A DNA stretch of 64,000 bases from Pseudarthrobacter defluvii (GTDB lineage: Bacteria > Actinomycetota > Actinomycetes > Actinomycetales > Micrococcaceae), in NCBI RefSeq assembly GCF_030816725.1, contig NZ_JAUSYG010000001.1:2232001-2296000 (forward strand). Reading direction: 5' to 3'. Positions within the stretch are counted from its first letter, which is position 1, and each line of letters begins with the position of its first letter. The notes beneath the pieces were generated by a model. The model ran no database searches, was not told where the DNA came from, and was given only the letters and a program-made list of their open reading frames with translations. This document shows, one piece after another, positions 7,886-15,959 of this stretch. A program made the position numbers and the translations under genes.

Positions 7886-8614
7886 ATGTCAGTATCAGCA
7901 CCCTACGGTTCCCTGGACGCCACCGGCAACCGACTCACCAAATCCCTGCGTGCACCCAGCCTGGTTGCCGGAACCGCGCTGCTGCTCATGGCGGTACTGT
8001 CCGCCTGGGGCAACTTCGGTATCCTGGAAAACCTCATCACCACAGGGGACACAGCCAAAACCGTCGCGGATATCTCCGCTTCAGAAGCACTGTTCCGCAT
8101 GGGCGTAGCCGCCCTGGTCGCCGTCGTCGTTCTGGACGTCATCGTCGCCGCAGCGCTGTTCGAGGTGTTCGAGTCCGTGGACCGGGGCCTATCGATGATG
8201 GCGGCCTGGTTCCGGCTCGCCTACTCAGCGGTCTTCCTCGTCGCCATTTGCCGGCTCCTGGAAGTGCCCGCACTCCTGAAGAACGACGGTGGGCAGGCGG
8301 TGCGTATGCTGGACGCCTTCGATGCCACCTGGAAAGTCGGGCTGGTCCTCTTCGCCGTCCACCTGCTGCTGATCGGCTACCTGGCCTACCGGTCCGGGTT
8401 CATGGCAAGGATCTTCGGCGTCCTCCTCACCATCGCCGGACTGGGCTACCTCGCTGATGGATTCGCCACCATCCTCGTCCCTGATTTCCCGTTTGGCTTC
8501 GCCGTGTTTGTTTTCGGCGGCGAAGTAGCACTCATGTTCTGGCTGCTCATCAGGGGCCGCCAGGTCCGGGTCCCCGCCGATTCTTCCCCGGTTCCCGGAA
8601 AAGACATGCCATGA
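7886..8614 (+). CDS. DUF4386 domain-containing membrane protein
   Basis: A 242-residue polytopic membrane protein with about six helices, including GTALLLMAVLSAWGNFGIL, ALVAVVVLDVIVAAALFEVF and GVLLTIAGLGYLADGFA, the DUF4386 signature layout. AGAGAAG lies upstream of the ATG. It begins 14 bases after the oxidoreductase gene, and its stop overlaps the start of the next gene (ATGA), so all three are translated from one message. The role of the family is unknown; repeated pairing with TetR and oxidoreductases here suggests a membrane stress or transport role (inference). Confidence 0.82.
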   Translation: MSVSAPYGSLDATGNRLTKSLRAPSLVAGTALLLMAVLSAWGNFGILENLITTGDTAKTVADISASEALFRMGVAALVAVVVLDVIVAAALFEVFESVDRGLSMMAAWFRLAYSAVFLVAICRLLEVPALLKNDGGQAVRMLDAFDATWKVGLVLFAVHLLLIGYLAYRSGFMARIFGVLLTIAGLGYLADGFATILVPDFPFGFAVFVFGGEVALMFWLLIRGRQVRVPADSSPVPGKDMP

Positions 8615-9060
8615 ACGTTGGACTGCCTACCTTCCGCTTGAACCTGATGCGGGGCGGTTACCTGCTGATGGCAGTAGGCCTCATCATCGTCAAATGGCCC
8701 CTCCTCCGCCAGGCCGCTTCCATGCCCGTGCCTGACGGAGTGATCGTCTGCCTCCTGACAGCGATGTCGCTCCTGGCACTCCTGGGCCTCAGATATCCCA
8801 TCGGGATGCTGCCGATCCTCTTGTTCGAGGTGATCTGGAAAAAGCTGTGGTTGGGGATCGTGGCGCTGCCCCACCTTCTCGCCAACGACATGGACACCGC
8901 CACGGCCGACATGCTCTTCAGCATCCTCTTCGTTGTCGCCATCCTGGCCGTGACCCCGTGGGACTACATCTGGAAGCGCTACTTACTGACTCCCGGGGAC
9001 ATTGGGGACGAACCGCCTGACGGCGCTTACGTTCGGGTAAGCCCATCGAGCACTTTGTGA
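8611..9060 (+). CDS. Four-helix integral membrane protein, paralogue of 3585-4073
   Basis: A 149-residue protein with four hydrophobic helices and a conserved PWDYIWKRY motif near the end. It is the inverted-orientation near-duplicate of 3585-4073, sharing LMAVGLIIVKWPLL and LGLRYPIGMLPIL, but lacks the 30-residue N-terminal extension and has an acidic C-terminal tail instead. Translation is coupled to the DUF4386 gene by an ATGA overlap. Its last 34 bases overlap the end of the convergent tetR gene at 9027-9707. No named family recognised. Confidence 0.8.
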   Translation: MNVGLPTFRLNLMRGGYLLMAVGLIIVKWPLLRQAASMPVPDGVIVCLLTAMSLLALLGLRYPIGMLPILLFEVIWKKLWLGIVALPHLLANDMDTATADMLFSILFVVAILAVTPWDYIWKRYLLTPGDIGDEPPDGAYVRVSPSSTL

Positions 9061-9707
9061 AGTCCCCATCTGTACTGCTGGGTAGAGACGTAGGTGGCCA
9101 TGATCGCTGCCGCTTCAGCGGAGAGGGGGTACCTGGTGGCCGGTATTGCCGAAAACCCCTCCAGGCGGGAGGCAATTTTCTCCGCTTCCGAAATTCCCCT
9201 GGGCCCATTACCCAGCTCTGCCGCCTCGAGGGCTATCGAGCCGAAGACGTAGACGATTAGCAGGTAGGACGCCCTCGCGGCCTCGCCGGCGTCGAGCCCG
9301 GAATCCCGAAGCGTTTCCATGAGGTGTTCGTTCAGGGCAAGAGCCCGCGGGCCGTCCATGGGCCCGCCGATCATCAGGTTCACCGCTCCCGGATGGGCGG
9401 TGAGCCGCTCCCTGAGTTCCAACGCCAGGGATTCAATGCGCTGACGCCACGGAACGTTGCGGTCCGAGAACACGGCCAGGTCAACCTGCCCCAGCAGGTG
9501 CTCAACAATGGCTTTGATGACTGCCGCCTTATCGGGGAAGTACGTATAGACGGCGTTCGGGGCGACCCCGACCCGGGCAGCAATCCCCCGCACGGAAGCG
9601 GCATTAACTCCGCCCTCGTCGAGAAGGTCAAGGGCTGCGTCCATGATCGCGTTCTCGGTCAGGGTCCTGCGGGGCCCCGGTTTCGAACTGCGTGCCTGCG
9701 TCGTCAT
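9027..9707 (-). CDS. TetR/AcrR-family transcriptional regulator
   Basis: A 226-residue regulator. The helix-turn-helix is at about 17-62 (ENAIMDAALDLLDEGG, then VRGIAARVGVAPNAVYTYF and DKAAVIKAIVEHLL). The C-terminal domain resembles the TetR_C family. The start is the ATG at 9707 with AGAGGAATTA upstream; a longer frame to 9884 would cross its own operator. It is divergent from the DUF4386 gene at 9799, with a cluster of three palindromic sites between, and convergent with 8611-9060, overlapping its 3' end. Probably represses both itself and the 9799 operon (inference). Confidence 0.87.
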   Translation of the reverse strand: MTTQARSSKPGPRRTLTENAIMDAALDLLDEGGVNAASVRGIAARVGVAPNAVYTYFPDKAAVIKAIVEHLLGQVDLAVFSDRNVPWRQRIESLALELRERLTAHPGAVNLMIGGPMDGPRALALNEHLMETLRDSGLDAGEAARASYLLIVYVFGSIALEAAELGNGPRGISEAEKIASRLEGFSAIPATRYPLSAEAAAIMATYVSTQQYRWGLHKVLDGLTRT

Positions 9708-9730
9708 TAATTCCTCTCTTGACTTTCCTC

Positions 9731-9777
9731 TGTACAGCGTACACCATTTGTACAGCGTCCAGATTGCACGCCGTACA
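9731..9777. promoter_or_regulatory. Three TGTACnnnGTACA-like palindromes between divergent genes
   Basis: TGTACAGCGTACA at 9731, TGTACAGCGTCCA at 9749 and TGCACGCCGTACA at 9765 lie between the tetR start (9707) and the DUF4386 start (9799). The GTACnnnGTAC core is the same as in the paired sites at 4.7-6.8 kb, but the outer bases are T/A instead of C/G and the spacings are 18 and 16 bp. This suggests a related TetR with its own specificity. Confidence 0.6.
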
Positions 9778-9798
9778 GAAATAGGCAGGAACACCGCC

Positions 9799-10566
9799 AT
9801 GAACACCATGCCAACCACGAAACTTCGCAGCACCACCGGTGGGCTGTTTGCCTTCAGTGCCCTCGCGTTCGCGGCAGCGGCCACAGCCCTGTCAGTGATG
9901 TTTGACTGGCCGGACGTATTGCGGGAGCCGGCCGAGGTGGTGCTGCCTGCCTTTACCGCCGGCGGCCCCGCCCTCGTGTGGGCCTGGTTCGCGGCGGCCT
10001 GGACCTACGGGCTCCTCGCCATCCCGATCCTGCTTCTGCCGGCAGCTCTCGGCCTGCAGGGGAATCCCTTTGTGAAGGTTGCCACCTATGCCGGGGCCGC
10101 CTCGGTACTCCTGTCACTCATCGGGTTCCTGCGCTGGGTGTTCGTCGTCCCGGCACTGGCCAGCACCTACGCGACAGGGGACGGGCAGACGCGGGCTGCG
10201 GTGGCCGCTGCCTGGACAGCGCAGCACCAGTTCGGCGGTGCACTGCTGGGTGAGCACCTGGGCCAGCTGCTGGTGATCGGGTGGTCCGCCGCCGTCAGCA
10301 TCGTGATCCTGCGCAGCGGGATTCTTCCCCGATGGATCGGTGCCGCCGGCCTCATCACTTCCAGCATCTATCTGCTCAATCAGGGCGACATCCTCGCCAC
10401 CGCCGTCCCGGGATTTCCCGTCTGGGACCTCGCCGGCCTTCTCGGCAGCACAGGTTGGGGCCTCTGGGTTGCAGGGCTCGGTATCAGCATTCTCATAAAG
10501 CGTTCAGTGGCTGCAAGGCCTGTGCTCACCACGCATTTACATCCTGCCCAGCACGGTATGGCCTAA
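9799..10566 (+). CDS. DUF4386-like membrane protein
   Basis: A 255-residue polytopic membrane protein with about six helices (LFAFSALAFAAAATALSVMF, LLAIPILLLPAALG, ASVLLSLIGFLRWVFVVP, and others). Conserved DUF4386-like features include FLRWVFVVPALA followed by a loop and a QFGGALLGEHLGQLL helix. The start is the ATG at 9799, preceded by GGCAGGAA. It is controlled from the triple operator at 9731-9777 and begins a run of co-directional genes (10579, 11175, broken 12143). Function unknown. Confidence 0.75.
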   Translation: MNTMPTTKLRSTTGGLFAFSALAFAAAATALSVMFDWPDVLREPAEVVLPAFTAGGPALVWAWFAAAWTYGLLAIPILLLPAALGLQGNPFVKVATYAGAASVLLSLIGFLRWVFVVPALASTYATGDGQTRAAVAAAWTAQHQFGGALLGEHLGQLLVIGWSAAVSIVILRSGILPRWIGAAGLITSSIYLLNQGDILATAVPGFPVWDLAGLLGSTGWGLWVAGLGISILIKRSVAARPVLTTHLHPAQHGMA

Positions 10567-10578
10567 TGAACGGACATC

Positions 10579-11178
10579 ATGACCCACACAACGACTTCGC
10601 GGGCAAGCACCATCTGTGCCTGGCTGCTGTGGACCACCAGCTTCCTGGCACTGCCAATCGGCGAATACGCCGGCACCATGATCAGTGGCCGCATCGACGA
10701 CCCGCTTTCTGCGGTCATCGGCGGGGCCACCGCCGGACTCATCATCGGTAGCGGGCAGGCACTGACCAGCAGCCACAGGGTCCGGCCCCTGGCCTGGATC
10801 CCGGCGACTGTCCTGGGCATGGGCGCCGGACTGGCCCTGGGCGCCACGGCCGCAGGCTACGGCACCGCCCTTCCTGACCTTGCCCTGATGGGCGCACTCA
10901 ACGGGCTCGTCCTGGGTTTCGCCCAGGCACTTGCCCTTCCACGGCAGGTGGGCTGGCGCCGCTGGATCTGGGCAGCGGCCATGCCTGCACTATGGAGCCT
11001 GGGCTGGACAGTAACCACGCTGGCCAGGATCGCTGTCGATCAGCAGATCATCGTTTTCGGCGCCAGCGGAGCCCTCCTCGTCACCGCGATCACCGGCCTC
11101 ATCCTGAACCGGTTGCTACCCGTCCCGCTGCTCAACAAGCCGGCCGTGTCCCCCACGAACGCAAAGGTACAGTCATGA
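10579..11178 (+). CDS. Integral membrane protein, unknown function
   Basis: A 199-residue protein with about five hydrophobic, glycine- and alanine-rich helices (VIGGATAGLIIGSGQAL, TVLGMGAGLALGATAAGYG, LALMGALNGLVLGFAQALAL and others). The repeated G-x-x-x-G-Q-A-L pattern hints at an internal duplication. I recognise no family. It starts 13 bases after the DUF4386 gene and its stop overlaps the next start (ATGA), so it belongs to the operon led by 9799. Confidence 0.7.
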   Translation: MTHTTTSRASTICAWLLWTTSFLALPIGEYAGTMISGRIDDPLSAVIGGATAGLIIGSGQALTSSHRVRPLAWIPATVLGMGAGLALGATAAGYGTALPDLALMGALNGLVLGFAQALALPRQVGWRRWIWAAAMPALWSLGWTVTTLARIAVDQQIIVFGASGALLVTAITGLILNRLLPVPLLNKPAVSPTNAKVQS

Positions 11179-12146
11179 ATACCGGGCTCCACGTCATCTT
11201 CGGTACCGGCGCCATCGGGCTGGCCGCGTTCGACGCCCTCCGGCGGCGAGGCCGGACCGTCCGTCTGGTCAACCGGTCCGGGCAGGCCACCGTGCCCGAA
11301 GGTGTGGAAGTCATCGCCGGAAACGCCGCCGACCCCGTCTTCGCCGCCCGCGCAGCCCACGGTGCCACCGTCCACTATCAGACGATGAACCCGCCGTACC
11401 ACCTGTGGAGCGCACAATTCCCCGCACTGCAGACCGGAGTGCTTGCGGCGGCGGAAGCCACAGGCGCCCGGCTGGTCAGCATGGAAAACGTCTACATGTA
11501 TGGCCGCCCGGCAGGACGCCCACTGACCGAAGACCGACACAACAACGCCCACACGATCAAGGGCCGGCTCCGCGCCGCGATGGCTGACGAACTCCTGCAC
11601 GCCCACCATGCAGGCCGCGTCGAAGTAGCCATCGGCCGCGCCTCCGATTACTTCGGTCCGCGCGGCGGAGCACAATCAAACCTCGGCGACCGCGTCTTCC
11701 CGGCAGCCCTGGCCGGAAAAACCAGCACAGTACTGGGCGACCGGCACCAACCCCACACCTACACCTACGTTCCCGACATCGGTGAAGGCCTCGCCGTCCT
11801 GGGCGAACACCCGGACGCGCCCGGCCAAATCTGGCACCTGCCCAACGACCCCCACACGTGCAGCACCCAGGAACTCGTTGACACCATCTACCGTCAGGCA
11901 GGCCAACAGCGAACCAGGATCCGCGCCGTCCCGCCATTTCTCCTGCGCGCTCTGGCCATCAACAGCCCCGTCGTGCGTGAACTCCTCGAAATGCAGTACC
12001 AGTTCGAAGAACCCTTCATCGTTGACAGCAGCAAAATCACCACAAGGCTCGGCGTCACAGCCACGCCCCTGGACGAGGCCATCGCAGAAACACTCAATAG
12101 CTACACCGACACCAGCCAGCCCTACCCGGAACGAGCACAGTCATGA
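11175..12146 (+). CDS. NAD-dependent epimerase/dehydratase-family protein
   Basis: A 323-residue extended-SDR protein. It opens with the Rossmann motif HVIFGTGAIGLAAFDAL (about 6-22), where the usual GxxGxxG reads GTGAIGL. Residues after 90 hold the substrate domain, with SMENVYMYG near 100-108 in the place of the catalytic tyrosine region; the canonical YxxxK is not evident, so catalytic activity is uncertain. The ATG at 11175 overlaps the upstream stop and its own stop overlaps the SDR remnant start (ATGA at 12143), showing that the SDR gene was once part of this operon. Confidence 0.83.
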   Translation: MNTGLHVIFGTGAIGLAAFDALRRRGRTVRLVNRSGQATVPEGVEVIAGNAADPVFAARAAHGATVHYQTMNPPYHLWSAQFPALQTGVLAAAEATGARLVSMENVYMYGRPAGRPLTEDRHNNAHTIKGRLRAAMADELLHAHHAGRVEVAIGRASDYFGPRGGAQSNLGDRVFPAALAGKTSTVLGDRHQPHTYTYVPDIGEGLAVLGEHPDAPGQIWHLPNDPHTCSTQELVDTIYRQAGQQRTRIRAVPPFLLRALAINSPVVRELLEMQYQFEEPFIVDSSKITTRLGVTATPLDEAIAETLNSYTDTSQPYPERAQS

Positions 12147-12463
12147 AAAACAAAAACATGAGACCCATGGCGGGCAGGACAGTGGTCGTCACCGGCGCAA
12201 CCGGAGGCATCGGCAAGGCAACCGCCCACGCTGGCTCTGATGGGGGCCCACGTCGTCATCATCGGCCGGGACGCCAAACGCGCCCAAGAAACCGCCGAAG
12301 AACTGCGTTTGGCAGGCGGCGGAAAGGTGGACGCCTTTGTTGCCGACCTGTCTTCCCAAAACCAGGTACGTCGGCTCGCCGACGAGCTGCTCACCCTCCC
12401 CTGCATCAATGGGCTGATCAACAAGGCCGGAGGGTATTGGAACACCCGCCACACAACAGTCGG
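12143..12463 (+). pseudogene. SDR-family oxidoreductase remnant (frameshifted, 3' truncated)
   Basis: The first frame gives GRTVVVTGATGGIGKATA, the NAD(P)-binding TGxxxGIG of short-chain dehydrogenases. A 4-base insertion near 12230 then shifts the frame; the second frame continues MGAHVVIIGRDAKRAQETA and ends in INKAGGYWNTRH, the NAG-type motif. After about 12463 similarity stops and the sequence becomes the antisense of a Doc toxin gene. The N-terminal third of a retinol-dehydrogenase-like SDR remains; the active-site YxxxK is gone. Former fourth gene of the 9799 operon. Confidence 0.75.
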
Positions 12464-12780
12464 CAGTGCCCGCGGCGACTCCGACGACGAGGTCGAAGCC
12501 TGCATCCGTGATGAAGTCGTGCCGGTAACCGTTGATCCACATCAGCAACACCATGAGCGTCCACGCAGTCCGTTTGTTGCCATCAATGAGTGGATGGAAC
12601 CGGGCGACCGACTCCGACAAGGCTGCCGCCTTCACCGCGAGTTCCGGATAGGCTTCCGCGCCCCATGACAGTTGTAGCCGGCCTGGCCAATGCGGAGGCC
12701 AACAACCCGACATCACGGATATGGAAGCCGTACCGATCAACTACCTGAAGAGGGTCCTCAATGTCCAGGTACGCTGTCAC
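12464..12780 (-). pseudogene. doc: Death-on-curing (Fic/Doc) toxin, frameshifted and truncated
   Basis: The GTG at 12780 opens DIEDPLQVVDRYGFHIRDVG ... ARPATTVMG, the N-terminus of Doc-type toxins. One extra G in the GGGG run near 12690 breaks the frame. The other frame then reads AEAYPELAVKAAALSESVA and carries the Fic/Doc signature HPLIDGNKRTAW intact. The C-terminus is lost at the junction with the SDR remnant at about 12463. Doc toxins modify elongation factor Tu; this copy should be inactive. The start overlaps the antitoxin stop, the usual operon layout. Confidence 0.8.
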
Positions 12781-12977
12781 GCGTCTTCAAGGCGCTTCAG
12801 CAGATCAGCGTCATGACTCGTGACAAAATCAAGACCTGCGCTGATTTCGCGCCGGCGCGCGTGGCGCTGCAGAACCAACTCAGCACCCTCCAACAGAAGC
12901 GCGGACTTGGACGTGTGCTCCTCGGCAGCCAACTTCTCCAGCCGCCGATCGAGGTCTTCAGGAACACGGAGATTCAT
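12777..12977 (-). CDS. Ribbon-helix-helix antitoxin of the broken Doc system
   Basis: A 66-residue protein: MNLRVPEDLDRRLEKLAAEE at the N-terminus is a ribbon-helix-helix DNA-binding fold, and the C-terminal DADLLKRLEDA would be the toxin-neutralising tail. GAGG lies nine bases before the ATG at 12977; an in-frame ATG at 12983 is the alternative. It overlaps the doc start by four bases. Antitoxins of this kind bind Doc and repress their own operon; since doc is broken here, this is an orphan antitoxin. Confidence 0.75.
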   Translation of the reverse strand: MNLRVPEDLDRRLEKLAAEEHTSKSALLLEGAELVLQRHARRREISAGLDFVTSHDADLLKRLEDA

Positions 12978-13006
12978 AGCCATGTCCTCAGGCTCTGGGG
13001 GCATCC

Positions 13007-13160
13007 ATAGTCGGGTTCGCCAAGCAACTGGGCGCTCAAATCGTGGCGGAAGGAATCGAAACACCGGCCGAACTCGAAGTGGCCACCAAGCTCGGCATGA
13101 CGTCCGGTCAAGGCTTCTATTTGGGCCAGCCCACGTGCATCCCTCCAACTGGGCGGCATG
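13007..13160 (+). pseudogene. C-terminal fragment of an EAL-domain (c-di-GMP phosphodiesterase) protein
   Basis: Translation in one frame gives IVGFAKQLGAQIVAEGIETP, then AELEVATKLGMTSGQGFYLG. These are the last two conserved blocks of EAL domains (VAEGIE and GQGFYLG). There is no start codon context and the rest of the domain is missing. Upstream is the antitoxin leader; downstream similarity ends after GQPT. A dead scrap marking a past rearrangement. Confidence 0.7.
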
Positions 13161-13424
13161 GCGCGACAAACATTATTTGCCCAGAAACCACGGGAAACCG
13201 GCCATCAGGGCAGTGGTGTCATTACCTATAGTTCGTGAGACGCCGGCCAGGACATATCTGTCAAGGAAATCCAATGCGCGCAGAATGGCTGCAGCATGAA
13301 GCTGAGGCTGGGGCCGAGGACCAGAAAGCCACTCCGCGTCATCCCGATCATGCTTGCGCTCGTTGTGGCCACGCGGCAGCAGAATGAGGGACACAGGCTG
13401 CTGGGTCAGGAGCATACTGGTGGC

Positions 13425-13841
13425 ATGAGCGACCGTGAGGATTTCCTCGCCTGGGTGAAGTCAACGCTCCACCAGGCCGAGCTGGCACTGCATAACGGTG
13501 ATGCTGCGCCGCGGCGGGCAATATGGTCCCGCAATGAACCGGTCAGCATCCTGGGGGCGCTGCGCAACTCCTATGGGGTGCAGAACGTGGACGAATTGTT
13601 CACCTGGCTGGTGCAGATGTTCTCCGACTGCCAGTCCTACGATTTCGAAGTGCAGGCCTATGACGTTGTGGGAGACATGGCGTACACAGGTGGTCTGGAG
13701 CACATCTCCACCTCCGTTGAGGGCGAGCCCCGCACCTTTACCCTCCGGGCCACGCAGATATACCGCCGCGAAGACGGGCAGTGGAAAGTAGTCCATCGCC
13801 ACGCCGATACGGTGGTGCCGAACGCGGACCGCAGCCTGTAA
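13425..13841 (+). CDS. NTF2-like / SnoaL-fold protein
   Basis: A 138-residue protein of the nuclear-transport-factor-2 fold, judged from the helix-then-curved-sheet pattern and the motifs WVQMF-like FTWLVQMFSDCQ, YDVVGDMAYTGGLEH and a final ATQIYRREDGQWKVVHRHAD, typical of DUF4440/SnoaL-like polyketide cyclase relatives. These proteins are small enzymes or ligand binders of varied role. The start is the ATG at 13425; a weak GGAG is further upstream than usual. Monocistronic between two decayed genes. Confidence 0.72.
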   Translation: MSDREDFLAWVKSTLHQAELALHNGDAAPRRAIWSRNEPVSILGALRNSYGVQNVDELFTWLVQMFSDCQSYDFEVQAYDVVGDMAYTGGLEHISTSVEGEPRTFTLRATQIYRREDGQWKVVHRHADTVVPNADRSL

Positions 13842-13872
13842 GTGGCCGAGGGGCCGTGCCGCGTGCGGCCTC

Positions 13873-14814
13873 TTACGTGAGTAGGAGGAATTCGCACCAG
13901 AGCGGGTAGTGGTCGGAGATCCGCCAGGACACCTCGTTGCAGCTGAGCCCTTGGAAGACGTGCGGGATGAAGTCGAACGTTCCGGCCCGCTGCCCGTAGG
14001 CCAGGCCGCGCAACAGGGAGGTGCCGCCGGGGGTGGAGAACCAGGCCAGCTGGTCGTAGAAGTGCTTGGTTTTGTCGTCATCGAAGATGGTCCGCGGGAC
14101 GGCGTTCAGCTCGGCCGACGGCCAGAGGCCCGTGGAGATGAACGCCTCGTAGAACGGGTCGCCGATGCGGTCCAGGTTGAAGTCGCCCAGGACCATCAGG
14201 TTGGTGTTCCATTCGTTGGGGCGCACGGCCAGTCATGCATCCATTGGGCGAACGCGGTAATCTCCGGCAGCCGCTCGGTCTCGTCCTTGCCCCACAGCAC
14301 GTGGACGGTGGCGAGGGTGAACTGGACGCCGGCCCCGGCGATGCTGGCCGTGTACGGGGTGCGGGCGAACTGGCGGGCCGGGGCGTCCCCGATCGGTGGC
14401 AGCACGACTTCACCCACCAGACCCGAGGGCCGGATCCGTGAGCTGTCGTAGAGGAAGGCCAGACGTTCGCCGTTGCCGGCCGCCCCCTCGGTGACATCGG
14501 AGACGATAACCTGCCACTGCTCCCCCAGACTGGCCATGAGCCGCCTCAGGGCCGCGGGGTTGCGGCCGGATTCCTGCACGGCGACGACGTCGAACCGGGA
14601 GAGGATCTCGGCAAGGCAGGCGATGGCATGCCAGTCCCGCTTCGGCGAATCTTTGGGCCCGGCCAGCCACTTGTTCGTGAGGTCGCCGAGTCCGCGGATG
14701 TTCCAGGTTCCGACCAGCAGATTGGACTCTGTCTTGGTAGGGATGGCGGTGGCGAGGGCCGTCTGGAGCCGGCCCAGGTCTTCGATTACCGGTGCGGGTG
14801 GCTGCTCAGGTCAT
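13873..14814 (-). pseudogene. Endonuclease/exonuclease/phosphatase-family protein, two frameshifts
   Basis: Three frames together give a nearly full-length EEP protein. The ATG at 14814 is followed by an extra T that puts TGA in frame; with it removed, the protein reads into LLVGTWNIRGLGDL and VVAVQESGRNP (the metal-binding Asn and Glu). A second indel near 14228, a lost G in a TGGG run, separates FAQWMHDW from RPNEWNTNLMVLGDFNLDRI (catalytic GDFN). The end holds ISDHYPLWCEF (catalytic Asp-His). All catalytic motifs survive, so decay is recent or the indels are sequencing errors. Confidence 0.78.
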
Positions 14815-15040
14815 GACTTCATGCAAGCAGACAGCGTGACGGATGCAATCAGACGCACCGCGCACTTGGGATTACGATCCTAAACGTCCAATGGTGCTCA
14901 GCCTGCCCAGCGTCGCTGCTGCTAGCGGGTCGGCGGTTTGCTGCCATACGTGCTCCATCAACTCGTTCCTTCATCCCTCACGTTGTGCCCTGGAATTTCA
15001 CGCCTATTGGGTGTCAGGACAATCAAGGGAGGTGGCAGAA

Positions 15041-15421
15041 ATGCCAAAAATCAGCAAGATGGAAGCCCCGATTCTCGTCAGCGACGAACATCTGGAGGGC
15101 CGTTATGCAGAGCTTGGACCGTTCACCGTAGCGTTCGAGCATTTTCACATCGACGAGGACCCTGCAACACTGTTCCGCGGACTGCCTGAGGACCGATGCC
15201 AGTGCGAGCACTGGGGCATGGTCCGGAGCGGGAAGGTCGTGTTCCGCTTCGCGGACCATGATGAAGAATTCACCGCAGGGGATTTCTACTATGTGCCGCC
15301 GGGCCATCTGCCGCTCGTGGCAGCCGGAACAGAGGTCGCCGAATTCAGCCCCACGGCAGCTTTGGCGAAGACCATGGAGGTCCTGCAGGCCAACATGGCG
15401 ATGGAAGGAGAAGGACAATGA
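15041..15421 (+). CDS. Cupin-like protein
   Basis: A 126-residue single-domain protein. The region about 55-95 (CQCEHWGMVRSGKVVFRF ... EEFTAGDFYYVPPGH) fits the cupin core, with metal-binding-type residues in CEHWG and PPGH. AGGGAGGTGGCAGAA precedes the ATG at 15041; the frame extends upstream but without a site. Its stop overlaps the next start (ATGA), so it is co-translated with the NTF2-like gene. Probably a small-molecule binding protein or enzyme; substrate unknown. Confidence 0.7.
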   Translation: MPKISKMEAPILVSDEHLEGRYAELGPFTVAFEHFHIDEDPATLFRGLPEDRCQCEHWGMVRSGKVVFRFADHDEEFTAGDFYYVPPGHLPLVAAGTEVAEFSPTAALAKTMEVLQANMAMEGEGQ

Positions 15422-15894
15422 TCACGAACATCCCGATGGAAAAGAAGTCCAGGACGGAGATCCATCAGCATCCCCCCGTTGTGCCCCTAGTCTCGGAGGA
15501 GACCGTGAGGGTCCTGGAGCGGAAGTTCATCGAGTTCCTGAAGACCGGCAACATTCCAGATGGGCTCTTTGCTGACGACGTTTTCCTTGATTTCACCGTT
15601 CCCCTCTGGCGGCTGCAGGCATCAGGCGTCCAGGACGCGGTGGCCCTGCGGCGCTCCGGACACCCCTGCGCTGGCAAAGTTCCACGGTGGCGTACCGATC
15701 GCACCGACACGGGGTTTGTCATGGAATTCGAGGAAGTCTGGGTGGACGGGGGGCAGCAGTGGTACTGCCGCGAAATGGCACGGGCAGACGTCGCCGACAA
15801 TGCCATCTCTGCCTTGTCCGTATATTGCACTGGAGATTGGGACGCGGCGCGGCAAGCCCGTCATGCCCAGAAGGAAGTGATGCTGCGGCCCTAG
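15418..15894 (+). CDS. NTF2-like (SnoaL-fold) protein
   Basis: A 158-residue protein with the NTF2-like pattern: an N-terminal helix (VRVLERKFIEFLKTGN), FADDVFLDFTVPLWRLQ, and the strands FVMEFEEVWVDGGQQWYCREMARADV near the end. GAAGGAGAAGG precedes the ATG, which overlaps the cupin stop. The pair of a cupin and an NTF2-like protein suggests a two-component small-molecule-handling unit; the TPR protein that follows 66 bases later may be its regulator (inference). Confidence 0.68.
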   Translation: MITNIPMEKKSRTEIHQHPPVVPLVSEETVRVLERKFIEFLKTGNIPDGLFADDVFLDFTVPLWRLQASGVQDAVALRRSGHPCAGKVPRWRTDRTDTGFVMEFEEVWVDGGQQWYCREMARADVADNAISALSVYCTGDWDAARQARHAQKEVMLRP

Positions 15895-15959
15895 AAGTGT
15901 GCCAGGGGTCAGTACCCGCAGCGGTGGTGACGGTGGACAGACGGGCCTAGTATCGGAAC

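Noticed and set aside
13173..13415. Minus-strand frame with ALMAGFPWF, faintly like a glycogen-debranching/amylo-glucosidase fragment
   Set aside because: The resemblance rests on nine residues; too weak to annotate.
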